NCBI GenBank assembly: GCA_001823545.1
Contig: MHUV01000007.1
Coordinates: 1-59,674, forward strand
Reading direction: 5' to 3'
DNA from: Candidatus Yonathbacteria bacterium RIFCSPLOWO2_01_FULL_43_27
GTDB taxonomy: Bacteria; Patescibacteriota; Minisyncoccia; Phycocordibacterales; UBA1550
Length of the DNA stretch: 59,674 nt
Positions within the stretch are counted from its first letter, which is position 1, and every line of letters starts with the position of its first letter. Below the pieces are notes generated by a model, which was not told the origin of the DNA, made no database searches, and saw only the letters and a program-made list of their open reading frames with translations. The position numbers and the translations under genes were made by a program. Below, in pieces: positions 46,784 to 59,582 of this stretch.

Positions 46784-48217
46784 CTAGATGACCTCTACGA
46801 GCAACATATTGGTTCCGCCTGAACTACCAAATGGCATACCTGCGACGATCACCACCTTGTCGCCTTTTTTTGCAAACTTATGCGCAACAGCAAGTGCGCG
46901 TACTTTTTTAGTTACCTCATCAATAGTCATCAGATTTTCTGCATAGATTGGATAGCATCCGAACGAAAGGACAGCCTGATTTACCACAGATACATTTGGA
47001 CTCATTACAATGATCGGCTGTGCGGGACGAAAACGAGAAATCATACGCGCGGTCAAACCAGATTCCGTGAGTGCCACAATAGCGGTCGCACCAATAGCTG
47101 ATGCCGCACTTACCACAGAAAATGTTACCGCATCAACAACCTCCTTTTGCACACTGTTGCCGTTTGCATGGTCACCCAAAATACTTTCTGCAAGCACATC
47201 AAGGTGTGGGTAGTTCTTCTCCATCATAAGCGCAACCTTTTGCATCATGGCAACAGTCTCTACAGGGTACAAACCAAGTGCGCTTTCTTCTGAGAGCATC
47301 ACCGCGTCAGCACCATCAAGGATCGAGTTTGCAACGTCTGACACCTCTGCGCGTGTTGGCACCGGTGTCTTGATCATTGATTCCATCATCTGTGTTGCAA
47401 CAATTACCGGCTTGCCCGCAACGTTACATTTTTCAATAATCATTTTCTGCAAAATAGGAACTTGCTCTGCAGGAACCTCTACCGCAAGGTCACCACGTGC
47501 CACCATCACACCGTCAGTTTCCTCGATGATTGCGTCAATATTTTCAATAGCCTCGTGGGTCTCAATCTTTGCAATTATTTTTGCGGTTGATTTACTCTTT
47601 GCAAGAATACCGCGAAGCTCGCGAATATCTGATGCGCGACGTACAAACGAAAGTGCCACAAAATCAACATTCTGTTCAATACCAAACACAAGATCTTTCT
47701 TGTCTTTTGGCGTAAGACAGCTGATTTTGAGCGATACGCCTGGAAGATTTACTCCGCGACGACCCTTGGTCTCACCGCCCACCATGACGCGACATTTCAC
47801 TTCATCCTCAGAAACGGAAATTACTTCAAGCGCCTTTTTACCATCATCAAGCAAAATAATATTACCCTTTTTCACTTCCTTAGGAAGCGCTTTGTAGTTT
47901 ACAAATGCTTTCGTTTCATCACCTACACACGCTTTGGTGGTAAGAGTAAAAATAGTTCCCTTTTTCAAGATGACACGCTCTTGATAAAAATCGCCAATAC
48001 GGATCTTTGGGCCAGAGAGGTCCTGAAGGATTGCGATAGGTGTTTTGAGCTTTTCTGCTACGGCACGAATATTTTGCACCTGAAGAAGTGCTCCTTCGTG
48101 CGTTCCGTGAGAGAAATTAAGACGACATACATTCATTCCTGCTTTTGAAAGTTTCTCGAGCATTTCCTGACATTCAGATGCTGGTCCAATCGTTGCAACA
48201 ATTTTTGTTTTTTTCAT
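46784..48217 (-). CDS. pyk: pyruvate kinase
   Basis: KIVATIGPASE, MVARGDLAVEVP, CRLNFSHG. Confidence 0.96.
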   Translation of the reverse strand: MKKTKIVATIGPASECQEMLEKLSKAGMNVCRLNFSHGTHEGALLQVQNIRAVAEKLKTPIAILQDLSGPKIRIGDFYQERVILKKGTIFTLTTKACVGDETKAFVNYKALPKEVKKGNIILLDDGKKALEVISVSEDEVKCRVMVGGETKGRRGVNLPGVSLKISCLTPKDKKDLVFGIEQNVDFVALSFVRRASDIRELRGILAKSKSTAKIIAKIETHEAIENIDAIIEETDGVMVARGDLAVEVPAEQVPILQKMIIEKCNVAGKPVIVATQMMESMIKTPVPTRAEVSDVANSILDGADAVMLSEESALGLYPVETVAMMQKVALMMEKNYPHLDVLAESILGDHANGNSVQKEVVDAVTFSVVSAASAIGATAIVALTESGLTARMISRFRPAQPIIVMSPNVSVVNQAVLSFGCYPIYAENLMTIDEVTKKVRALAVAHKFAKKGDKVVIVAGMPFGSSGGTNMLLVEVI

Positions 48218-48313
48218 AAAAAATCTTTTTTCTATTTTGAATTAAGTTCCTATCATACCAGAAAACCAATTACGAGTCCACTCATAATTGGTTCGTGCGC
48301 GCTATACGCGAAA

Positions 48314-50086
48314 CTATTCCAAGACCGCTTTGATGCGACGCACGCCTGCCGACGAAGCTTCCTCTTTAAGGATTTTAAAATGTCCGAGCGTACCCGTGTT
48401 TTCTACGTGTGGGCCACCGCACATTTCAAGACTAAACTTGTTATCCCCCTCGCCTATTTGATACACGCGCACAATGTCGCCGTATTTTTCACCAAAAAGT
48501 CCGATGGCACCACGACTGCGTGCCTCATCAATAGAAATATCTTCTTGGAGAACTGGTAGACGCTCGGCGATCTTCTGATTCACCAGATCCTCTACCTTCT
48601 TTTTTTCATCATCGGTCATTTTATCCGTGTGAGTAAAATCGAAACGCAAACGCTCTACGGTAATATTAGAACCTTTTTGTGCTACATGTTCGCCGAGCAC
48701 CCTGCGAAGCGCCTCATGAAGAAGATGAGTTGCGGTATGATACTTGATAGACATCTCACTCGTATCAGCAAGTCCTCCTTTAAATTTTTGTTCGCTCCCT
48801 TCACGTGAAAGGTCCTGATGCTTTTTCATTTCCTCATAAAACCCATTCGTATCAATCGTAATATTATTCTCACGCGCAATTTCCTCAGTAAGTTCAACGG
48901 GAAATCCATGAGTAGAAAAAAGATGAAACGCTTCATGGGCAGAAATGCTCCCTTTTTCAAGAAGACGTTTGAGCTCCCTGAAACCCTTTTCTATTGTTTT
49001 TCTAAACTTGTCTTCCTCTTCCCAAATCTCCTTAACAATAAAATTTTCTTTTTCCTTAATATTGTCATACACACCACGATAAATACCCGCAATAACCGGC
49101 ACAAGCTCGGAAAGTTGACTATGCTCAATATGAAGCACGTCGGCATAGCGCACCGCACGACGCAAAAGACGACGCAAAATATATCCTTGCTCGGTATTCG
49201 ATGGGTGCACGCCGTCAGCAATCATAAACACACTGGTGCGAATATGATCTGCGACAATTCGTGATGCGCGCACATCACGAATCTCGCCTCCCGAGAGTTC
49301 GCGAATCTTATTCATCAAAGGAACAAACAAGTCCGTATCGAACACATTGTCCTTTTTTTGCACTGCCATCACCACACGCTCAAGCCCGGATCCAGTATCA
49401 ACATTTTTCTTGGAAAGTTTACCGATCACCTTGCCGTCTTTTTTCTCATACTCCATAAACACATCGTTCCAAATTTCTACTACCTCCTGGCGATCATCTG
49501 CTGCCATATATTCTTCCTTGGACATATCGCCCAATCCGCGCTCGGTAACATCGTAGAACATCTCTGTATCAGGACCACATGGACCATTATCTCCCGGACT
49601 CCACCAGTTCGATTTTGCCGACATAAAATAGATGCGATGTTCTGGTATATATTTTTTCCAAATCTCAAATGCTTCAAGGTCGCGTGGTGCATTTTCGTCG
49701 CCTTCAAACACGGTTACATAGAGACGTTGCGGATCAAGCCCAAGTCCTTCTTCTTTTGAGGTGAGAAATTCAAAACTCCACTTGATAGCGTCTTCTTTAA
49801 AATAATCCCCGAGCGACCAGTTCCCCAGCATCTCGAAAAACGTATCGTGTGTTTTGTCGCCGACCTCTTCGATATCCTGCGTGCGCACACACTTCTGAGA
49901 GTTTGCGAGACGTTTTCCTTGTGGATGTGGTGCTCCCATAAGGTACGGCACAAGCGGTTGCATCCCCGCCGTATTAAAAAGCACGGAAGGGTCATTCTCG
50001 GGCACGAGTGGCGCGGAAGGGATAATAGCGTGTTCCCTTTTTTTGAAAAAAGTTAAAAAACGATTTCTAATCTCGTGTGACTCCAT
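48314..50086 (-). CDS. alaS: alanyl-tRNA synthetase, short form without C-Ala
   Basis: RNRFLTFFKKREHAIIPSAPLVP, TATHLLHEALR editing motif, CGGPHV; ends after the editing domain. Confidence 0.93.
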   Translation of the reverse strand: MESHEIRNRFLTFFKKREHAIIPSAPLVPENDPSVLFNTAGMQPLVPYLMGAPHPQGKRLANSQKCVRTQDIEEVGDKTHDTFFEMLGNWSLGDYFKEDAIKWSFEFLTSKEEGLGLDPQRLYVTVFEGDENAPRDLEAFEIWKKYIPEHRIYFMSAKSNWWSPGDNGPCGPDTEMFYDVTERGLGDMSKEEYMAADDRQEVVEIWNDVFMEYEKKDGKVIGKLSKKNVDTGSGLERVVMAVQKKDNVFDTDLFVPLMNKIRELSGGEIRDVRASRIVADHIRTSVFMIADGVHPSNTEQGYILRRLLRRAVRYADVLHIEHSQLSELVPVIAGIYRGVYDNIKEKENFIVKEIWEEEDKFRKTIEKGFRELKRLLEKGSISAHEAFHLFSTHGFPVELTEEIARENNITIDTNGFYEEMKKHQDLSREGSEQKFKGGLADTSEMSIKYHTATHLLHEALRRVLGEHVAQKGSNITVERLRFDFTHTDKMTDDEKKKVEDLVNQKIAERLPVLQEDISIDEARSRGAIGLFGEKYGDIVRVYQIGEGDNKFSLEMCGGPHVENTGTLGHFKILKEEASSAGVRRIKAVLE

Positions 50087-50110
50087 AATATATACCATCG
50101 ACTAAACTAA

Positions 50111-50584
50111 TTATTTTAATTCGTGACGCACAATTGCCTTGAGGCGATCCTCGACATACCAAAAGAAGGTAAAGGTCAAGATTGCGAGCACGGTAGTCAC
50201 CATAGCAAGTGTGTAGAAACCATATCCTATTGCAATACCCACGCCAGCAGAAACCCAGAGGCCGGCAGCGGTTGTTACCCCGCTCACATCGGCTCCCTTT
50301 ATAAAAATAAGGCCAGCACCAATAAACCCGATTCCGGTAATGATCTGTGCTGAAAATCTAATAGAATCCACCAGTGCAGTTGGTGAGTCAAATCCCCCGC
50401 CTATAAATACTCCCGTCATCGCAAGGAGTGCTGAGCCCATCGTCACTAGTCCATACGTTCTCATACCAGCAGTTTTACCCGCAATAGCACGCTCGATACC
50501 CAAGGACATTCCCAACAAAAGGGCGATGGCGAGCTTTGAAATTATCTCAATTTGTTCTCCGGAAATAATGTTTACTATATCCAT
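50111..50584 (-). CDS. MgtC/SapB family membrane protein
   Basis: LLLGMSLGIERAIAGKTAGMRTYGLVTMGSAL. Confidence 0.9.
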   Translation of the reverse strand: MDIVNIISGEQIEIISKLAIALLLGMSLGIERAIAGKTAGMRTYGLVTMGSALLAMTGVFIGGGFDSPTALVDSIRFSAQIITGIGFIGAGLIFIKGADVSGVTTAAGLWVSAGVGIAIGYGFYTLAMVTTVLAILTFTFFWYVEDRLKAIVRHELK

Positions 50585-50624
50585 AGTAATTAATAATATA
50601 CCAAAAAAACTACATAATTGCCAC

Positions 50625-53164
<2,540 letters not shown>

Positions 53165-53174
53165 AATAAATGAA

Positions 53175-53714
53175 CTAACTATTAATGCCTGCAATAAATC
53201 CGGTTATAGAAAGTGTGTGAGATATATTCATTGAGTCTCGCCAAAAAACATAAGAATCAATTCGCTTCTCCTCTGGAACAATAGACGTAATCAGGACATA
53301 CCGTTGAAATTTTGTAACCGTACCTCCTCCAGCACTTGACTGATAGTATAACCCTGTTGCTGTATCCTGACGAATAGTTAACGTAGTTAAATTACACACA
53401 ACACCACCGCATGATATTAACATAGGTACAGATCTTGGATCCACAGCATAGTAATTATTCGCAACAATTCCACTATCCCACGCAGTATTTGTACCATTCC
53501 AATCATTCAACATGTTGGAATCCCTCTTTTGTCGCACTGCTTCTATCCCCTCTTGTGCCAGATTTACCGCGATAGCATGATCGCGCGCATACGCAGATTG
53601 AGGTAATGAACGTCCGATAATAGACATTGGGGCAACAACCGCAATAAGCAAAATAGAAATTGCAACAAGTGTCTCAAGGAGTGTAAACCCTTTTTGTGAA
53701 TGATTAGTGTGCAT
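53175..53714 (-). CDS. type IV minor pilin (PilV-like)
   Basis: KGFTLLETLVAISILLIAVVAP prepilin motif. Confidence 0.85.
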   Translation of the reverse strand: MHTNHSQKGFTLLETLVAISILLIAVVAPMSIIGRSLPQSAYARDHAIAVNLAQEGIEAVRQKRDSNMLNDWNGTNTAWDSGIVANNYYAVDPRSVPMLISCGGVVCNLTTLTIRQDTATGLYYQSSAGGGTVTKFQRYVLITSIVPEEKRIDSYVFWRDSMNISHTLSITGFIAGINS

Positions 53715-53715
53715 A

Positions 53716-54330
53716 TTATATATCATACATTCTTTGCGTTATCGTTGTTTGCAATTTAAATGCTGAGGTAATCTTTCCAGCTGTCGTTATTCCATCAACA
53801 AGCACCGCAACATAGGGCTGAACAGTATTAGGAAGAGGGGCTGCACCATTTACCACAAAGCGTAAGTTCGTAATATGAATGTCCTTTCCTGTTACCAGCA
53901 ATGGTGTTCCTGATGTTATGTGGCGAATCAAACATCCTTGCGTTGTAGAAGAGAAAGTACTTCCACAACCACTTACAGCATTTCCTGCGGTAATAGCTCC
54001 GGTGCCAACACCTCGTTTATAGATAACTCGCTGATCATTTTGGTCTGTTATAGCTAGAATAGTATCACCAGGATAAGGACAATCATTTACCCCAGTTGCC
54101 CCTCCTCCACAATTATACGTCGTTCCCGTCTTAATACGACGCGACATATCCTCCAGAGAAAGATTGAGGTTATCTATCGCCGTACGCGTTGCGCGTGATT
54201 TACGATCAGCATTAAGAACCGCAAGAAATGCACTTGAGGAAATAAAAAGAACGATAGTAAAAAGACCTATGGAAACAATCATCTCCACCAAGGTAAACCC
54301 TTTCTTATGTTGTGTCGTATGTACTCTCAT
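53716..54330 (-). CDS. type IV minor pilin (PilW-like)
   Basis: KKGFTLVEMIVSIGLFTIVLF. Confidence 0.85.
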   Translation of the reverse strand: MRVHTTQHKKGFTLVEMIVSIGLFTIVLFISSSAFLAVLNADRKSRATRTAIDNLNLSLEDMSRRIKTGTTYNCGGGATGVNDCPYPGDTILAITDQNDQRVIYKRGVGTGAITAGNAVSGCGSTFSSTTQGCLIRHITSGTPLLVTGKDIHITNLRFVVNGAAPLPNTVQPYVAVLVDGITTAGKITSAFKLQTTITQRMYDI

Positions 54331-54332
54331 TG

Positions 54333-54872
54333 TTATTCTATCGTTATTTGCCCTGCGGAAGTAATACGCACCGTAGCGCTATTAGTTGAGTTAGAAACAA
54401 GGAAGCTCGCTGTTAAATTACCTGGAACATTATTTATTAATGCGTCTGGAAAAGGTCGCTTAAAAACAATATCGAGTGGCGAGTTAGGAGAAAGTGCTGA
54501 AACATTAACACCAGAAGAAAGATTGATTGCCTCCACTCTCTCAGAAACATTATTATAAGTTCCACTCCCATCTTTATCTACAAAAATAACGTATGTTGGG
54601 TTATTGGCAATTAGCCTCACCCCATATGGACAGTTAAAAGAAGAGCCCCCACACTGTACTGCTGTCGTCGAGGTTGCTCTACCACTCGTCCCATACACCT
54701 GTGCCTCTCGCAGAGAGAGGACGATTGTTTCTGCAGTATTTGCAACCGTAGTCTTAACGCTGTATGAACGATATTTTGCAAGCACCACGCTCGTCAGTAC
54801 CAAAAATATACCCGTCGTCACAAGAAGCTCGATCAAGGTAAATGCTGATTGTGACGTACGAAATTTTTTCAT
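54333..54872 (-). CDS. type IV/GspH-like pseudopilin
   Basis: [23 protein letters not shown]. Confidence 0.85.
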   Translation of the reverse strand: MKKFRTSQSAFTLIELLVTTGIFLVLTSVVLAKYRSYSVKTTVANTAETIVLSLREAQVYGTSGRATSTTAVQCGGSSFNCPYGVRLIANNPTYVIFVDKDGSGTYNNVSERVEAINLSSGVNVSALSPNSPLDIVFKRPFPDALINNVPGNLTASFLVSNSTNSATVRITSAGQITIE

Positions 54873-55705
54873 TACAATAATAAATCAATAATATTTACTG
54901 AGCCGTCAAAGAAATTTATATGAGTAAAGTATACTATAAAAACACCTAAAATAAGAAACGGACCAAAAGGAATTTCACTCTTAAATGTCCACGACGTTGT
55001 AGTGATTTTTGATATAGTAAATTTTTGCTGTATGCGCTGTGCCACCATCATCACAACTGCGAACAATGCGCCAATCCAAAAACCAAACATAACCGCCGAC
55101 ATACCAAGCGTCATTCCTAAAAACCACCCTATACCTATTGCAAGTTTTCCATCACCGAGCCCCATCCATCGTCCTCGTGAAAAAAACCAAAGAGCCCAGA
55201 ACGGGAGAAAATGAAGCGGGCCAGCGAGCAGTGTGAAATAGTATGGAAACTGAAATGCGTGTAGTAATCCTCCAGGTACTGTCCACAAAAACCAGAGTAC
55301 AGAAAGTATCGCAAACATCGCCACGAGACCGTCAGGGATTATCTGGTGGCGAATATCATACACGGCAATTACCAGAAGTATAGAAAAAATAACGACAAGA
55401 TAAATTGATTCAAAAAGAGATTTCTCTAGAGCAAACACCGCAACAAAGATTAAACCAGAAAGCGCCTCGACTAAAGGATACTGCCACGAAAGACGCACCG
55501 AACACCCTCGACAACGCGCGCGCTGAACCAGGAAACTCACGAGCGGGATCAACTCATACCAATGCAGTGTTTTTCCACACGCAAAACACTGCGATCTACC
55601 TTTAAGAGGTGAGGTTCCACTATTGTAGCGATAAATCACCACATTAAGGAAACTACCAATTATAGTACCGAGGACAAACATATAAAGTGTACTCAAAAAT
55701 TCCAT
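54872..55705 (-). CDS. pilD: prepilin peptidase (A24)
   Basis: GSFLNVVIYR, CFACGKTLHWYELIPLVSFL, GLGDGKLAIGIG. Confidence 0.92.
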   Translation of the reverse strand: MEFLSTLYMFVLGTIIGSFLNVVIYRYNSGTSPLKGRSQCFACGKTLHWYELIPLVSFLVQRARCRGCSVRLSWQYPLVEALSGLIFVAVFALEKSLFESIYLVVIFSILLVIAVYDIRHQIIPDGLVAMFAILSVLWFLWTVPGGLLHAFQFPYYFTLLAGPLHFLPFWALWFFSRGRWMGLGDGKLAIGIGWFLGMTLGMSAVMFGFWIGALFAVVMMVAQRIQQKFTISKITTTSWTFKSEIPFGPFLILGVFIVYFTHINFFDGSVNIIDLLL

Positions 55706-55779
55706 ACATATAGTTTACCATAAAACAAAACCTCGCTGTAAGGCGAGGTTTTGCAAAAAACTAAACTAGAAATGCTAGA

Positions 55780-56226
55780 TTATGGACATGCCGTAACGCT
55801 AGCCCCAAGGTAACCTGCAGTGATTCCCTTTGATGCACCTGTACTGTCTACACACCATGAATTTGCGGTATTGCTTTTAAGTGCTGAAGCAATTGCCCAT
55901 GCATCATTAGCTGCTGCAAGGTGACAAACAACTGTTGATGCAGTACCTGCTGTTGCAAGAACATTTACCACCGTACCACCCAAAGCAGCTGCTGCGCCTG
56001 CTGTTTGTCCAGCGACTACAGCGTTTGTACAAAGGTTTGAATAGTTATTATTCGTGTCATACATGATTTCAGCCTGCGCACGAATGTTTGCCAAGTTTGC
56101 CTTGATTGCTGCGTCAGCACCTTTTGCACGTGCACTGTTGAGTGACGCCAAAACAACTGATGCGAGGATACCGATGATCGCGATAACGACCAAGAGTTCG
56201 ATAAGTGTAAAACCTTTTTTATTCAT
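55780..56226 (-). CDS. major type IV pilin
   Basis: [32 protein letters not shown]-terminal Cys pair. Confidence 0.92.
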   Translation of the reverse strand: MNKKGFTLIELLVVIAIIGILASVVLASLNSARAKGADAAIKANLANIRAQAEIMYDTNNNYSNLCTNAVVAGQTAGAAAALGGTVVNVLATAGTASTVVCHLAAANDAWAIASALKSNTANSWCVDSTGASKGITAGYLGASVTACP

Positions 56227-56457
56227 AATTGTTTACTAATAAAAACTCTAATAAAAGCCCATTATCGTGAAAGAGTGATATGGCCATTAATCACCCTTTT
56301 TTGAACAAGAGAGGATACTCGCCTCTCTTTCAATATTATATCACCCGCATTATGAAAGTAGCAAGATAAAAACAGCACAATGTGGATAACTTTCATACAC
56401 AGTTCCTCAAGGTTGACAAACTGCTACAGAATGCGAGAATAGCAATGCTGAAAATAT

Positions 56458-57171
56458 ATGACTAAACCACCCAAAAAACAAACGAGTAGCACGACGTTCT
56501 GGAACAATGAATACAAGAAAGGCAAACATTTCACCCTTTCTCGTGAGCCAAGCGAAGACCTTGTAAAATTTACAAGATTTTTGATGCGTCACGAAGGTCG
56601 CAAATCCTTGAACCCTATTTCCTCGGTACTCGACCTTGGTTGCGGTAATGGAAGAAACCTCATCTACCTCGCAAACACTTTTGGTATGCGCGGTGTAGGA
56701 TATGACATATCAGGAGAAGCAATCGCGCAAGCAAAAAAAGAAAGTGCAGGACTTCCTATTACCTATGACATACAGTCTGTGGCACTCGAAGTCCCTCTGC
56801 CTAACAATTCTCAAACACTCGTTCTCGACATGATGGTTTCCCACTTTTTAAATGCTGACGAGCGCACGCACCTTGTTGCCGAAGTTATGCGCGTACTCAA
56901 ACCAGGGGGCTGGCTCTTTTTCAAAACATTTCTTCTTGATGGAGACACGCATGCAGAACGCCTCCTCCGCGATCATCCTGCAGATGAGTCAGGCTCTTAC
57001 ATCCACCCTGCAATTGGTGTTCAAGAACACGTATTTACTGAAAACGAAATACACGAACTCCTTTCAGAAAACTTTTTTGTACACACGGTTGCCAAATCTC
57101 ATCGTCACAAAGCGCCAGGCAATGCTGCAAAACGTCGCAGTATCTCGGTGTATGCACAAAAGATGGGGTAA
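56458..57171 (+). CDS. class I SAM-dependent methyltransferase
   Basis: VLDLGCGNGRNLIYLA, VMRVLKPGGWLFFKTF. Confidence 0.9.
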   Translation: MTKPPKKQTSSTTFWNNEYKKGKHFTLSREPSEDLVKFTRFLMRHEGRKSLNPISSVLDLGCGNGRNLIYLANTFGMRGVGYDISGEAIAQAKKESAGLPITYDIQSVALEVPLPNNSQTLVLDMMVSHFLNADERTHLVAEVMRVLKPGGWLFFKTFLLDGDTHAERLLRDHPADESGSYIHPAIGVQEHVFTENEIHELLSENFFVHTVAKSHRHKAPGNAAKRRSISVYAQKMG

Positions 57172-57179
57172 CGGAAAAG

Positions 57180-57425
57180 TTACTTACTATTGTCGAAACG
57201 TGCGCTCTCTAATTTACGAAGTGCAGTTTTTTTCAAAAGCTCGATTTCCAGGTCAGTCATACCTTTATCCTTAAAATTTTCGATTTCTTCAGGAGTAAAA
57301 TTGAGCGTGAGCACGTCCGGATTAAACGCTTTCTTCTCTGTCACCACTACGGGTTCAGCAAATGCTTCATCACGTTTCTGCTCAGGCGCTGTCTCCTTCC
57401 CAAAAATTCTTGATAAATTAAACAT
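57180..57425 (-). CDS. hypothetical protein
   Basis: 81 aa ORF. Confidence 0.5.
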   Translation of the reverse strand: MFNLSRIFGKETAPEQKRDEAFAEPVVVTEKKAFNPDVLTLNFTPEEIENFKDKGMTDLEIELLKKTALRKLESARFDNSK

Positions 57426-57552
57426 ATGCTATATAGTACTACGCTTTATGTACTCATGGCAAGTATTATGGCAAGTTTGTTTTCCTTTCGCAAAATAATA
57501 TGCTAATATTTCCACCAGACTTATTTTCTCAATACGCCGCAGGAGAAACGTT

Positions 57553-57750
57553 ATGCCGAACGATAAGGTAATAGTACCGCCGAGCTCGCTCTTTGAGTAC
57601 GTCATACAGGCACTTGCCCCGCGTTCGAAGCACGCTATCGACCTCTGTGCCTTCAACGTCGCGAGAGAGAAAATTGCACACAAAAGAAAGGAGAAAATAA
57701 AGCAGCGCAGACACCTCCAACTGGTTCACTCTAACAGTGACGCAAGATAA
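57553..57750 (+). CDS. small basic hypothetical protein
   Basis: CAGGAGA SD, 65 aa, terminator downstream. Confidence 0.55.
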   Translation: MPNDKVIVPPSSLFEYVIQALAPRSKHAIDLCAFNVAREKIAHKRKEKIKQRRHLQLVHSNSDAR

Positions 57751-57769
57751 CCCGCACGGCTCCACACCC

Positions 57770-57792
57770 ACCCCTACCACGTTTGTAGGGGT
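57770..57792 (+). terminator. Rho-independent terminator
   Basis: ACCCCTAC...GTAGGGGTTTTGTTTT. Confidence 0.8.
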
Positions 57793-57884
57793 TTTGTTTT
57801 TTGTAAATTTCCAAAAAAATTTAATTCTTCTAATCTACCCTTAAAGGATCGACAGAACTCATCGAGCCTTACGTCTAATTTCCT

Positions 57885-58388
57885 TTAGTTTCTATATTTT
57901 TTAAACAAAACCCTCCCTAAGACTAATACAATTGCAAGAAGCGCGACCGTACCGACTATAACTAATATATCTCCTGTAGTATAATTAACATTTTGTACAA
58001 AGGAATACCCTAACTGAGCACAACAATCAGAAAAATCACCAGAAACATTATCGTCTCTCTGTTTAATTATACAACTTCCAGCTTTTGTTTTAAAAGAGAT
58101 ATATTCTTGTAAATGCCTATTAGATTCTAAACCACCTACATAATTCTTACTAGAATTATCAGAGATATCAGTATTGTAGTATAGATGTTCAGGATAATAC
58201 GATTCCCAACCACGAGGTAAATGATATGACGTAAATTCATCCCCAGCCCAATAATTTGCGCATGTCTTATTTGTAGGGTTTAGGGCAATACCTCGGGGAG
58301 CTGGAATTGCTAATACCTTTCCAGCCCCGCTAAATAAAAGAACAGGAACAAAAGAAATTATAAAAGCATACAAAATTTTTCTCTTCAT
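57885..58388 (-). CDS. hypothetical exported protein with C-terminal TM
   Basis: Signal peptide MKRKILYAFIISFVPVLLFSG; C-terminal TM then KKYRN. Confidence 0.6.
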   Translation of the reverse strand: MKRKILYAFIISFVPVLLFSGAGKVLAIPAPRGIALNPTNKTCANYWAGDEFTSYHLPRGWESYYPEHLYYNTDISDNSSKNYVGGLESNRHLQEYISFKTKAGSCIIKQRDDNVSGDFSDCCAQLGYSFVQNVNYTTGDILVIVGTVALLAIVLVLGRVLFKKYRN

Positions 58389-58538
58389 AAATTCATTATA
58401 GCATTTAAATTCTCTCTTTGAACAACTTAACACTCGGTCAGTTTTTTCCATGATATATGCCCCGTTGCGATTTTTAACGATATTTTTCTTACAGCACCGT
58501 AATTTACAGCACTAACAACCTAGGTACTCCTCTTACGA

Positions 58539-59006
58539 CTAGATATTTATAGCTCGTTTGATTGCGACCTCAAGTCTTTCCGGTTCATCCGTTCCTATGC
58601 GATAGACGTTCCCATTTTTCATATTTATTTCAACTGCATCAAAACCAGAAACATTATATATCCACATCTTTGGCCACAGCCATAACCTTATCCCCCAGCC
58701 ATAGTACCAATGATTCTTAACTTGCTTTGTTGATACTATTTCACTAAGCAGAAATTTTTTCTTAAAAATTCCATACCCAAATTTAATCTGAAGATAGCTG
58801 TTATCAATGGATGTTGTTAGGGTGGTAAACGATGCAAGGGTAGACACAATTAAGACCATTATGGCCGTGACGAGGAAATTTGTACCGGAGTAATACGAAG
58901 GTGGCTCAGCCCTAGCCGTAATATACACCCACGCGAAAAGCGCCAGCACAGCAAGCGTAACGACCAGTATCAAGTATCCAATTTGGGTGTGTCTATATGA
59001 CGTCAT
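58539..59006 (-). CDS. hypothetical membrane protein, possible bacterial PH-like domain
   Basis: Two TM helices followed by YLQIKFGYGIFKKKFLLSEIVSTKQVK. Confidence 0.55.
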   Translation of the reverse strand: MTSYRHTQIGYLILVVTLAVLALFAWVYITARAEPPSYYSGTNFLVTAIMVLIVSTLASFTTLTTSIDNSYLQIKFGYGIFKKKFLLSEIVSTKQVKNHWYYGWGIRLWLWPKMWIYNVSGFDAVEINMKNGNVYRIGTDEPERLEVAIKRAINI

Positions 59007-59033
59007 AATTTATTTCAAATTTTTCTTTTCCGA

Positions 59034-59291
59034 TCACTTGGAACGATGAGGACAACCTGCCCAACAACAAGGCCGGCGCATTCCACCCTTAATCTTCGAG
59101 AGCGCCTTCTCGATCCGAACACTTCTTGTCTCCTCTTTCTTGCCGGACGTGACCCAACAGATCCACTCATTGCGTGCGAGTGGTGTAATATCTTCCCATA
59201 CAGCTCGCACCGCAGGCGTTGAGATAATGGCCTTTCGTAAATCATCTGGCATTTTATGCACCACACCACCGGAGAGTCTTTTTTCGGCCAT
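59034..59291 (-). CDS. YdeI/OmpD-associated family protein
   Basis: MPDDLRKAI...ITPLARNEWICWVTSGKKEETRSVRIEKALSKIKGGMRRPCCW. Confidence 0.8.
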   Translation of the reverse strand: MAEKRLSGGVVHKMPDDLRKAIISTPAVRAVWEDITPLARNEWICWVTSGKKEETRSVRIEKALSKIKGGMRRPCCWAGCPHRSK

Positions 59292-59348
59292 AAGATTATG
59301 TTATCAATCTGACGTATTCATTGTACCGCGTGCACCGCAACATGTAAC

Positions 59349-59373
59349 AAGGCCAGAGCGATGCTCTGGCCTT
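59349..59373 (-). terminator. hairpin with 11 bp stem and 3 nt loop
   Basis: AAGGCCAGAGC GAT GCTCTGGCCTT. Confidence 0.7.
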
Positions 59374-59408
59374 GGCAGTTGCGGAGACGGCGGTTCGGTC
59401 ACGAGTTA

Positions 59409-59531
59409 CTAGGTCTGCTCACGCGGGTACGCGTTGTGCGGACCAAGTACTCTCGACCCCAGCTCGTGGTTTTTGACTACAAAAACATCACTGCGCTTTT
59501 CGAATCCCGCACGCAATGTGCGCAGGCACAT
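59409..59531 (-). CDS. short ORF (40 aa) with strong SD
   Basis: AAGGAGacgagcaATG; MCLRTLRAGFEKRSDVFVVKNHELGSRVLGPHNAYPREQT; below track cutoff. Confidence 0.4.
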   Translation of the reverse strand: MCLRTLRAGFEKRSDVFVVKNHELGSRVLGPHNAYPREQT

Positions 59532-59544
59532 TGCTCGTCTCCTT

Positions 59545-59582
59545 AAAACAAAATCCCCCATTTAAATGGGGGATTTTGTTTT
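59545..59582. terminator. 38 bp perfect palindrome, bidirectional terminator-like
   Basis: AAAACAAAATCCCCCATTT/AAATGGGGGATTTTGTTTT. Confidence 0.85.

Noticed and set aside
47247-47897. 216 aa plus-strand ORF opposite pyk
   Set aside because: Antisense shadow of a full-length pyruvate kinase
59498-59531. TTCGAATCCCGC resembling a tRNA T-loop/acceptor end
   Set aside because: No matching D-arm, anticodon arm or acceptor complement in the preceding ~90 nt; the opposite strand has an SD and ORF
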